This document shows, piece by piece, positions 6,564 through 11,642 of a DNA stretch of 12,907 nt. Under the pieces are notes generated by a model, which ran no database searches, was not told where the DNA came from, and worked only from the letters and a program-made list of their open reading frames with translations. Both the position numbers and the translations under genes were made by a program. Source of the stretch: Bacillota bacterium (GTDB lineage: Bacteria > Bacillota > Clostridia > Clostridiales > Clostridiaceae); NCBI GenBank assembly GCA_023435985.1, contig JAEZKY010000127.1, positions 1-12,907 of the forward strand, given 5' to 3'. Position 1 is the first letter of the stretch; every line of letters begins with the position of its first letter.

Positions 6564-7280
6564 TTAATAGCTCTTTAAAAGGCTTAATTCTTCATCTGTT
6601 AATTCTCTATATTCGCCTTCCTCTAAATCCGGATCTAATAGAAGTCCTCCAAATTCCTCTCTTTTTAGATATACAACTTTTTTGTCAACGGCCTCGAACA
6701 TTCTTTTTACTTGATGAAATTTCCCTTCTTGTATTGTAATTCTTACTTCTGAGCCTTCATCAGTGCTAGTCAATATTTCAAGATTTGCTTCTAAGCACTT
6801 ATATCCATCATCTAATGTAATTCCATTTTTAAAAGCAGTAATATCTTTCTCATCAACTTTTTTATTAATTTTGGCATAATAAATCTTATCCACATGCCAT
6901 TTAGGTGATATTAATCTGTGATTAAGTTCACCATCGTTAGTCAAAAGTAATAAACCTACTGTATCCTTATCTAATCTTCCAACTGGAAATGGCTCGAACA
7001 CTTGGTGATCTAATGCCAATAAATCAATTACAGTTTCATCTCTATTGTCATGGGTTGCGGATACAACTCCATCTGGCTTATTCATCATTAAATATATATA
7101 TTTACGATATAACAGTTCTTCACCGTTAATTTTTATTATTGATTTTTCGGGATCAATAAGCATACCATTATCTTTTACTACAATACCATCAATTTTAACA
7201 ATTCCTTTTTTAACAAAGGACTTGACATCTTTTCTACTTCCATATCCTAAATTAGAAATCACTTTATCTAATCTTTCCAA
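6564..7280 (-). CDS. rsuA: Ribosomal small subunit pseudouridine synthase A (RsuA family)
   Basis: Isomerises a uridine to pseudouridine in 16S rRNA (U516 in E. coli). With the start used here it has 238 residues, like E. coli RsuA (231). An S4 RNA-binding domain fills residues 1-58 (E-R-L-D-K-V-I-S-N-L-G-Y-G-S-R). The catalytic domain follows with L-M-M-N-K-P-D-G-V-V-S-A-T (64-76) and the signature G-R-L-D-K-D-T-V-G-L-L-L-L-T-N-D-G (101-117), where D104 is the catalytic aspartate. H-Q-V-K-R-M-F near the C-terminus is also typical. I chose TTG at 7280 because GGAG (7292-7289) lies 8 nt before it and the S4 domain starts right there. The in-frame ATG at 7319 would add 13 residues with no family likeness and no clear ribosome binding site. 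RluB/RluF relatives share motifs, but length and sequence favour RsuA. Confidence 0.92.
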   Translation of the reverse strand: MERLDKVISNLGYGSRKDVKSFVKKGIVKIDGIVVKDNGMLIDPEKSIIKINGEELLYRKYIYLMMNKPDGVVSATHDNRDETVIDLLALDHQVFEPFPVGRLDKDTVGLLLLTNDGELNHRLISPKWHVDKIYYAKINKKVDEKDITAFKNGITLDDGYKCLEANLEILTSTDEGSEVRITIQEGKFHQVKRMFEAVDKKVVYLKREEFGGLLLDPDLEEGEYRELTDEELSLLKSY

Positions 7281-7342
7281 ATTATTCACTCCAATCCTAA
7301 CATTTAAACATGTATTCATCTTAAATTATCATATATTGATTT

Positions 7343-7372
7343 ATTTTACCACAATAGTAGTAAATAGATTAA
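7343..7372 (-). promoter_or_regulatory. Possible rsuA promoter
   Basis: On the minus strand TTAATC (7372-7367), 18 bp, TGG-TAAAAT (hexamer 7348-7343), an extended -10 with one mismatch. It would leave a leader of about 55 nt. An alternative -10 GATAAT lies closer to the gene, so the choice is uncertain. Confidence 0.3.
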
Positions 7373-7466
7373 CATCTATATAAACAATTTATCTAATTAG
7401 TTAACTTATTTTTTAATTATTATAAGACATTTATACGACTTATTATTTAATTTAGAATATTACAAG

Positions 7467-7502
7467 AAATGAGTCAAAGCTATAGAAGGCTATGACTCAT
7501 TT
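7467..7502 (-). terminator. Terminator hairpin of the nitroreductase gene
   Basis: AAATGAGTCA (7467-7476) and TGACTCATTT (7493-7502) are perfectly complementary. The stem continues inward, after an A-A mismatch, with AGC/GCT. On the minus strand the last bases are TTTCTTGT, a broken U-tract. It lies about 70 nt past the nitroreductase stop. Confidence 0.6.
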
Positions 7503-7572
7503 GCGATGAATACTTTATGTTTATTTGATTTAATGTAAAAATTGCTGTGTTTCTAAATTTCAGGACGCTTTG

Positions 7573-8241
7573 CTATATCCATTGAACTACTTCATCTAAC
7601 GGTTGTCTTGTCTTTGGATGTGCTTTTTTATCACCACGATATCCGAAACTTGCCATAACTGATACACCAAAATGTTCAGTATCTAAAAAACCTTCTGCTT
7701 TGAGAATTTCTTCAACTTCTTTTATATTAAACCCCTCGATTGGACAGGAATCAATACCTAAGAAAGCTGCTGTTGTCAACATGTTCGCTAAGGCAATATA
7801 AGTTTGTTTACTAGCCCAATCATAAAGGAATCTATCAGTTTCAAGTAAATTGAAATCATTTTTTTGAAAGCTTTCGAAAGCATTCCTTTTTCCTTCAGCT
7901 ACATCTTTAGGAAGACTTTGTACTTCAGACATTATCTTAGTAATATATTCAGAGCTATAAATTGTATCAACTTTTTTACGTGCAAGAAGAATTACAAAAT
8001 GACTGGCACCATTAAAGCTATTTTGAGCACCCCAGGATACAGGATATAATTTTTCTCTAAGTTTTTTATCTTGAACTACAAGGAATTTCCAAGGTTCAAA
8101 ACCGAAAGAGCTTGGAGAAAGATGTCCTGCCTCTAAAATTGTATTAAAGTCCTCTTTAGATATTATCTTATTAGGATCAAATTGTTTGCATGCATGACGA
8201 AATTGAAATACATCTATGATTTCTTGATTTTTATTATTCAT
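7573..8241 (-). CDS. NAD(P)H-dependent flavin nitroreductase, YfkO/HypO type
   Basis: A 222-residue FMN oxidoreductase of the nitroreductase superfamily, which uses NAD(P)H to reduce nitroaromatics, quinones or similar electrophiles. Visible FMN-site and family segments: F-R-H-A-C-K-Q-F-D-P (14-23, R15 at the phosphate), L-S-P-S-S-F-G-F-E-P-W-K-F (41-53), the central D-W-A-S-K-Q-T-Y-I-A (141-150), D-S-C-P-I-E-G-F (164-171) and S-F-G-Y-R with K-T-R (198-212). As I recall it, sequence along the whole length strongly resembles B. subtilis YfkO (HypO), the hypochlorite- and diamide-induced oxidoreductase. The start at 8241 follows AAGGTGG (8255-8249) by 7 nt; an upstream in-frame ATG at 8259 lies right before that site and is unlikely. 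It is divergent from the HxlR regulator across 133 bp, the usual layout of such a target-regulator pair. Confidence 0.93.
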   Translation of the reverse strand: MNNKNQEIIDVFQFRHACKQFDPNKIISKEDFNTILEAGHLSPSSFGFEPWKFLVVQDKKLREKLYPVSWGAQNSFNGASHFVILLARKKVDTIYSSEYITKIMSEVQSLPKDVAEGKRNAFESFQKNDFNLLETDRFLYDWASKQTYIALANMLTTAAFLGIDSCPIEGFNIKEVEEILKAEGFLDTEHFGVSVMASFGYRGDKKAHPKTRQPLDEVVQWI

Positions 8242-8289
8242 TCTAAAACCACCTTCCATTTTTTATAAATCAAGTTTAGCATATTTGGA

Positions 8290-8304
8290 TACTATATTGA
8301 AGTA
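8290..8304. promoter_or_regulatory. Possible HxlR/DUF24 operator, TACT-N7-AGTA
   Basis: TACT (8290-8293) and AGTA (8301-8304) flank 7 bp in the divergent promoter region and overlap the -35 of the regulator promoter. TACT/AGTA arms recall the YodB-type boxes of this family. The arms are only 4 bp, so the call rests on position. Confidence 0.35.
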
Positions 8305-8325
8305 CGCACAATTTTGATATATAAT
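8297..8325 (+). promoter_or_regulatory. SigA promoter of the HxlR regulator gene
   Basis: TTGAAG (8297-8302), 17 bp, TATAAT (8320-8325). The predicted start is near 8332. AGTAT-N7-ATACT (8343-8359) then lies in the leader, between start and ribosome binding site. No comparably clear promoter was found for the nitroreductase, which could fit an activated promoter. Confidence 0.6.
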
Positions 8326-8374
8326 ATAAATAAATTAACTTAAGTATCTTTTTTATACTAAAGGAGCTGAAATT

Positions 8375-8728
8375 ATGAAAGAAGAAGTTATGTATCCAGA
8401 CTGTCCTAATCATCCATGCCCTGTGGAAACAACACTGAATATAATTAGCGGCAAGTGGAAGGGGATTATTTTATATCGTTTATTAAGTGATAAAAAACGA
8501 TTTAATGAACTGAAAAAATTGATTCCAAATGTAACCCATAGAACATTGACATTGCAGCTGCGTGAATTGGAAAGAGATAGAGTTGTAAAACGTACGGTAT
8601 ATGCCGAAGTACCACCACGTGTTGAATATGAGTTGACGGATATTGGATTATCAATGTCTCCAATAATTGAAGCTATGTATGACTGGGGATTAAATTATCA
8701 ATCTGAATCGAACTTACAGAAAGGATAA
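8375..8728 (+). CDS. HxlR (DUF24/MarR-like) family transcriptional regulator, HypR-like
   Basis: A 117-residue winged-helix regulator. The family signature H-P-C-P-V-E-T-T-L-N-I-I-S-G-K-W-K-G (13-30) is complete, with the conserved N-terminal redox cysteine C15. Helix-turn-helix and wing follow: F-N-E-L-K-K-L-I-P-N-V-T-H-R-T-L-T-L-Q-L-R-E-L-E (43-66), then V-V-K-R-T-V-Y...V-P-P-R-V-E-Y-E-L-T (70-88). Members such as HypR, YodB and CatR sense disulfide stress or quinones through this cysteine. In B. subtilis, HypR activates the nitroreductase gene hypO, and here the divergent neighbour is a HypO-type enzyme. HypR forms a Cys14-Cys49' bond between subunits; this protein has only C10 and C15, so it must use another mechanism. 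AAGGAG (8361-8366) supports the ATG. No good terminator was found after the stop. Confidence 0.93.
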   Translation: MKEEVMYPDCPNHPCPVETTLNIISGKWKGIILYRLLSDKKRFNELKKLIPNVTHRTLTLQLRELERDRVVKRTVYAEVPPRVEYELTDIGLSMSPIIEAMYDWGLNYQSESNLQKG

Positions 8729-8813
8729 CCTTTACAAAAAGCAATTGTTTCAATATAATAATGCTTTAGGGCATAATAAAATAAAGAACACAATATAAAT
8801 TTTAAAAAATGTG

Positions 8814-8842
8814 TTGACAGAAAAATTTAGTAATTATATAAT
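8814..8842 (+). promoter_or_regulatory. Perfect consensus SigA promoter of marR
   Basis: TTGACA (8814-8819), 17 bp, TATAAT (8837-8842): a full match to consensus at ideal spacing, with a predicted start near 8849. Such a strong promoter for a regulator is usual only if it is repressed, which fits the operator overlapping the start site. Confidence 0.85.
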
Positions 8843-8845
8843 TAA

Positions 8846-8861
8846 TTCGTACCCGAACGAA
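8846..8861. promoter_or_regulatory. MarR operator 1, TTCGTACCCGAACGAA
   Basis: A 16-bp imperfect inverted repeat with arms TTCGT and ACGAA. It begins 4 bp after the -10, covers the predicted start site and ends next to the Shine-Dalgarno. It matches operator 2 at 14 of 16 positions. Binding here would block initiation, giving autorepression. Confidence 0.65.
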
Positions 8862-8874
8862 CGAGGTGGCAAAA

Positions 8875-9309
8875 ATGGAAAAGAAATGTGTCATAGCAAA
8901 ATTAAATATAATTAGTGAAGCATCAAGTAAGTTTCTAACAAGAAGAATAAAGGAAGAGCAGTTATCTATATTACAAAATCATGCTATGCTATTCAATATT
9001 TTACCAGAGGATGGTTCGAAAATGCTTTTTAATGAAATTTCAAGTGCATGGAAAATATCGAAATCATCATTGTCTGATATAATAAACAAATATGAAAATC
9101 AAGGATTAATAAAGAAATGTAGTTGTGATGCAGATAAAAGAAGTGTATATATTAGTTTGACTCCTGAAGCTATATATATAAAACAAAAGCTTCAAAATAT
9201 TGAACAGGAGTTTCTAAATTTATTATTGGAAGATTTTGACCAGGAGCAAAGGAAAATTTTTGAGGCAAATATAGATAAAGCTCTTAAAAATATAATAAAA
9301 ATGCTTTAG
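8875..9309 (+). CDS. MarR family transcriptional regulator
   Basis: A 144-residue dimeric winged-helix regulator. Dimerisation helices are at about 1-35 and 100-144. The recognition region is I-S-K-S-S-L-S-D-I-I-N-K-Y-E-N-Q-G-L-I (61-79), and the wing follows with D-A-D-K-R-S-V-Y-I-S-L-T (85-96), including the D-x-K/R-R motif typical of MarR. Cysteines are C5, C82 and C84; the C-S-C pair sits at the base of the DNA-binding wing and could sense oxidants or metals, which is inference. I use ATG 8875 because GAGGTGG (8863-8869) lies 5 nt before it; the in-frame GTG at 8866 is inside that ribosome binding site. Its strong promoter carries a 16-bp operator, and matching operators precede the next two genes, suggesting it represses itself, the nifU-like gene and the chemoreceptor. 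The stop codon lies in the loop of the terminator. Confidence 0.92.
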   Translation: MEKKCVIAKLNIISEASSKFLTRRIKEEQLSILQNHAMLFNILPEDGSKMLFNEISSAWKISKSSLSDIINKYENQGLIKKCSCDADKRSVYISLTPEAIYIKQKLQNIEQEFLNLLLEDFDQEQRKIFEANIDKALKNIIKML

Positions 9310-9322
9310 AAGCATTTTTTTT
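9297..9322 (+). terminator. Terminator of marR with the stop codon as its loop
   Basis: AAAAATGCTT (9297-9306) pairs perfectly with AAGCATTTTT (9310-9319), with TAG (9307-9309), the marR stop codon, as the 3-nt loop. Ts continue to 9322. A ribosome terminating at the TAG would cover the hairpin, so termination may depend on translation. Confidence 0.75.
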
Positions 9323-9333
9323 AAATAGATAAT
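9305..9333 (+). promoter_or_regulatory. Possible promoter of the nifU-like gene
   Basis: TTTAGA (9305-9310), 17 bp, GATAAT (9328-9333). The -10 has one mismatch and the -35 two. The -35 lies inside the marR terminator. The operator palindrome begins at the last base of the -10, the same arrangement as at marR. Confidence 0.4.
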
Positions 9334-9348
9334 TCGTACGCGTACGAA
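9333..9348. promoter_or_regulatory. MarR operator 2, perfect palindrome TTCGTACGCGTACGAA
   Basis: A perfect 16-bp palindrome between marR and the nifU-like gene, 24 bp before the latter's ATG and just downstream of the -10. It is the most symmetric of the sites, so probably the tightest if MarR is the binder. Confidence 0.7.
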
Positions 9349-9372
9349 AAAATAGAAAGAAGGATTTTAAAT

Positions 9373-9594
9373 ATGAAAGAATTAGTAATAAAATCATTAG
9401 AAAAGATCAGACCAATGTTACAAAGAGATGGTGGAGATGTCCAACTAGTTGATGTAAGTAGCGATGGAATTGTAAGTGTAAAAATGCAAGGAGCTTGTGG
9501 AAATTGTCCAGGAGCAATGATGACAATAAAAGGTGTTATAGAGCAAAGATTAAGAGAAGAAGTTCCAGGGGTTACAGAAGTAATAGGTGTTTAA
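9373..9594 (+). CDS. NifU-like C-terminal domain protein, Fe-S cluster carrier/scaffold
   Basis: A stand-alone 73-residue NifU C-terminal (Nfu) domain. It shows the family's N-terminal I-R-P-M-L-Q-R-D-G-G-D-V (12-23) and the cluster-binding C-G-N-C-P-G-A (42-48) with C42 and C45, followed by T-I-K-G-V-I-E-Q-R-L. Such proteins bind a bridging [4Fe-4S] cluster as a dimer and hand it to target enzymes in the cytosol. It is complete at the size usual for single-domain Firmicute members and lacks the IscU-like N-terminal domain of full NifU. AGAAGGA (9358-9364) lies 8 nt before the ATG. It is probably a single-gene unit: a terminator precedes it and a hairpin follows. The operator in its promoter suggests control by the adjacent MarR protein. 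Confidence 0.95.
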   Translation: MKELVIKSLEKIRPMLQRDGGDVQLVDVSSDGIVSVKMQGACGNCPGAMMTIKGVIEQRLREEVPGVTEVIGV

Positions 9595-9630
9595 AATTAA
9601 AAAACTTTAATTAAATTGAACAAGAGCAAA

Positions 9631-9654
9631 GAGGACATTAAGTCCTCAAATTTT
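9631..9654 (+). terminator. Probable terminator of the nifU-like gene
   Basis: GAGGAC (9631-9636) pairs with GTCCTC (9642-9647) around a 5-nt loop. AAATTTT follows, so the U-tract is short and offset by three bases. Confidence 0.5.
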
Positions 9655-9655
9655 C

Positions 9656-9691
9656 CTGCAATATGTTCGTACACGTACGAATGTATTGCAG
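9656..9691. repeat. 36-bp inverted repeat containing MarR operator 3
   Basis: The 16-bp site TTCGTACACGTACGAA (9666-9681; 7-bp arms, 2-bp centre) lies exactly in the middle of a longer symmetry. CTGCAATA (9656-9663) matches TATTGCAG (9684-9691), and the two bases between would be wobble pairs in RNA. The core agrees with operators 1 and 2 at nearly every position. It lies 95 nt before the chemoreceptor start. Confidence 0.65.
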
Positions 9692-9698
9692 AGAAAAA

Positions 9699-9727
9699 TT
9701 AAAATTCGTTTCGGGTACTTTAATAAT
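9699..9727 (+). promoter_or_regulatory. Possible chemoreceptor promoter with a degenerate fourth operator
   Basis: TTAAAA (9699-9704), 17 bp, AATAAT (9722-9727). The spacer carries TTCGTTTCGGGTAC (9705-9718). Its reverse complement GTACCCGAAACGAA resembles the right part of operator 1 (GTACCCGAACGAA) with one extra base. The promoter match is modest and the site is imperfect. Confidence 0.3.
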
Positions 9728-9786
9728 ATAGAAATTATGATTGATATATTCAAATAGAATAATTAGATTATACAAGGAGGGATAAT

Positions 9787-11424
9787 ATGTTTAACTCTAT
9801 AAGAAAAAGATTGGTTTTTAATTTTGTTTTAATTGCAGCAATAATAATTTTAATTTGTACATCTTTTTTTACATATCAAATGATAAATGGAATACAAAAT
9901 CAGATGAAAGCCGACGGAATCACTTTGGTTAACAATGTAAGAGCAAGCATTGAGAAAGCAGGAATAAAAAACATAGACAAAATACAGGATATAATAGATG
10001 CTACATATGAATATGCAGATGGTGGATTATGGTACATAGGTATAACAGGAAAAGATAAAACACTTATTGCAGGTACATCAAAGGAGTCGATTGGTAAAAA
10101 AATCGATTCATCAGGGTCAGACAGTGTATTTGAAGGTAATACAGACTCATATATATATGAATGGCAGGGAAAGCCAGCGTATAATGTAAGTGTTCCAATT
10201 AAAGATGGGAATAGTGTAGTATATAGTCTATCAATAGGAATTTCTGTGGATAATATGCAAAAAGCTATTAGAACAACTATTATAAAAAGTGCAATTTGTG
10301 CGATAGCAGCGTTAATATTATCTGCAATCATGGGAATATATATAGGAAGGCGGATTGCTAAACCTATAGAAATCATTAAGGAAGCAATTGAAAAAGCAGG
10401 TGATGGAGACTTTACAGCGGAATATGAAATTGCAGGGAAAGATGAAATAGGGAAGCTTGCAGCGGCAAGTGCTAAAACAAGAAAGAGTATGAGAGAACTT
10501 GCTAGAAAAACTAAAGTGATTTCTGAGAGCCTAAGCAACTTATCTAGAAATATTGAAAGCGGTGGAAATACCGTGGCAATATCCAGCGAAGAAATTGCTG
10601 CTTCAGTAGCTAATGTATCTCAAGAGGGAATAAAACAAGCTGAAGCATTAGAAGAAGCAGTTAGATTACTAGAAAGTTTTTCAATAGACTTAGATAATGT
10701 AGACAATAACTTAACTTTATTAGCTGATGGCGGAAGAATTATAAAAGAAGATACAAATAAAGGAGCAGAAACTATAAATAAGTTAGCAGATACTATTGAT
10801 GACATGTTAAATTCATTTTTAGAGTCAAAGGTCAAAATTGGAAACTTGGATAAAACTATATCACAAATTAATTCCATAGTAGATGTTATAAATGGAGTAG
10901 CTAAACAGACTAACCTTTTAGCTTTAAATGCATCTATTGAGGCAGCAAGGGCTGGCGAAGCAGGAAAAGGATTTTCGGTGGTAGCAGAAGAGATAAGAAA
11001 ACTAGCAGAAGAAGTTTTAAAATCATCAAAAAGCATAACCGGATTAATAAATACAGTGATGAAAGAAACTCATGAGGTTTCTAGTACAACAGAACTTGTA
11101 ACTCAAATAGTGGAAGATAGCAGAGCGAATATTAACGATGTTACAACTTCATTTAAAGGAGTTATTGGTAAAGTAAATAATATTCCTAGTGACATTAATA
11201 AAGTACATATGGTACTTAAGGAAACAATGAATGGCAGGGATAAGATTTTAGGTACAGTTGAAAATATAGCTTCAAAATCACAAGAAATTTCATCGCTTTC
11301 GGAAGAAGTAACTGCATCTACAGAGGAGCAGGCAGCGATAACAAATGAATTGTCTTTAACAGCAAAAAAACTAGTAAATATCTCAAAAGTATTAGAAAAG
11401 AATGTTTCTGATTTTAAAATATAA
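9787..11424 (+). CDS. Methyl-accepting chemotaxis protein with single-Cache-type sensor
   Basis: A 545-residue membrane chemoreceptor that would signal through CheA/CheW to the flagellar motor. Order: short cytoplasmic N-terminus, TM1 (about 11-33), extracellular sensor (about 35-160) with W-Y-I-G-I-T-G-K-D (82-90) and a P-A-Y-N-V-S-V-P-I strand typical of small Cache domains, TM2 (about 165-187), HAMP (188-240, with P193 and the D-E-I-G-K-L motif at 219-224), then a long coiled-coil signalling domain. The hairpin tip is canonical: Q-T-N-L-L-A-L-N-A-S-I-E-A-A-R-A-G-E (374-391) and G-F-S-V-V-A-E-E-I-R-K-L-A (395-407). Methylation sites probably lie among the E/Q pairs at 268-290 and 497-515. 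There is no C-terminal CheR-tethering pentapeptide; the protein ends D-F-K-I. The ligand is unknown. AAGGAGG (9774-9780) supports the ATG. No SigD promoter, usual for chemotaxis genes, is obvious, whereas operator-like palindromes lie upstream. Confidence 0.96.
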   Translation: MFNSIRKRLVFNFVLIAAIIILICTSFFTYQMINGIQNQMKADGITLVNNVRASIEKAGIKNIDKIQDIIDATYEYADGGLWYIGITGKDKTLIAGTSKESIGKKIDSSGSDSVFEGNTDSYIYEWQGKPAYNVSVPIKDGNSVVYSLSIGISVDNMQKAIRTTIIKSAICAIAALILSAIMGIYIGRRIAKPIEIIKEAIEKAGDGDFTAEYEIAGKDEIGKLAAASAKTRKSMRELARKTKVISESLSNLSRNIESGGNTVAISSEEIAASVANVSQEGIKQAEALEEAVRLLESFSIDLDNVDNNLTLLADGGRIIKEDTNKGAETINKLADTIDDMLNSFLESKVKIGNLDKTISQINSIVDVINGVAKQTNLLALNASIEAARAGEAGKGFSVVAEEIRKLAEEVLKSSKSITGLINTVMKETHEVSSTTELVTQIVEDSRANINDVTTSFKGVIGKVNNIPSDINKVHMVLKETMNGRDKILGTVENIASKSQEISSLSEEVTASTEEQAAITNELSLTAKKLVNISKVLEKNVSDFKI

Positions 11425-11506
11425 TCTTAAAAATATAGATAATAGCAGATTTTAAATTAATAATAGTGGTGGTGCATTTTATGAAATCATTAATATTAAT
11501 AAAGGA

Positions 11507-11540
11507 TTAACACTTGATATAAATATGTCAGGTGTTTTTT
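11507..11540 (+). terminator. Rho-independent terminator of the chemoreceptor gene
   Basis: AACACTTGA (11509-11517) pairs with TCAGGTGTT (11528-11536), nine pairs with one G-U, around a 10-nt loop. T6 follows at 11535-11540. Confidence 0.85.
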
Positions 11541-11602
11541 AGTGTTTGAGAGCATAAAAAATAATATTTTAGTCCTTGTGATGATTTAAATATTAATACA
11601 TA

Positions 11603-11611
11603 TGGTATAAT
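11603..11611 (+). promoter_or_regulatory. Extended -10 promoter of pcrA
   Basis: TGG-TATAAT (hexamer 11606-11611), perfect, 31 nt before the start codon. TGATTT (11582-11587) at 18 bp is the only -35 candidate and is poor. Confidence 0.5.
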
Positions 11612-11642
11612 ATTTAAGGATTGTGAAAGGAGGAATAAGTAA

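Noticed and set aside
7281..7319. Upstream ATG for rsuA
   Set aside because: It adds 13 residues without family likeness and has no clear ribosome binding site; TTG at 7280 has GGAG 8 nt before it.
7045..8049. Plus-strand ORFs opposite rsuA and the nitroreductase gene
   Set aside because: They overlap well-supported genes on the other strand and show no domain or translation signals.
8242..8259. Upstream ATG for the nitroreductase
   Set aside because: The AAGGTGG ribosome binding site lies between this ATG and the next one, which has proper 7-nt spacing and begins the conserved sequence.
8753..8775. ATGC-TTTAGG-GCAT hairpin after the HxlR gene as a terminator
   Set aside because: The stem is only 4 bp and no T-run follows; it merely resembles the marR terminator sequence at 9301.
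8866..8874. GTG start for marR, adding three residues
   Set aside because: The GTG is part of the GAGGTGG ribosome binding site that serves the ATG at 8875.
9741..9769. TTGATA-N17-TAGATT as chemoreceptor promoter
   Set aside because: Its predicted start near 9776 would fall inside the Shine-Dalgarno sequence, leaving no usable leader.
9900..11036. Long antisense ORFs opposite the chemoreceptor gene
   Set aside because: They are hydrophobic, S/L-rich translations of the complement of a clear coding gene, with no ribosome binding sites or family motifs.
11481..11510. Nine-residue ORF (MKSLILIKD) before the chemoreceptor terminator, as a leader peptide
   Set aside because: It has a poor ribosome binding site, lacks a regulatory codon run, and precedes a terminator that belongs to the upstream gene; pcrA has its own promoter after it.
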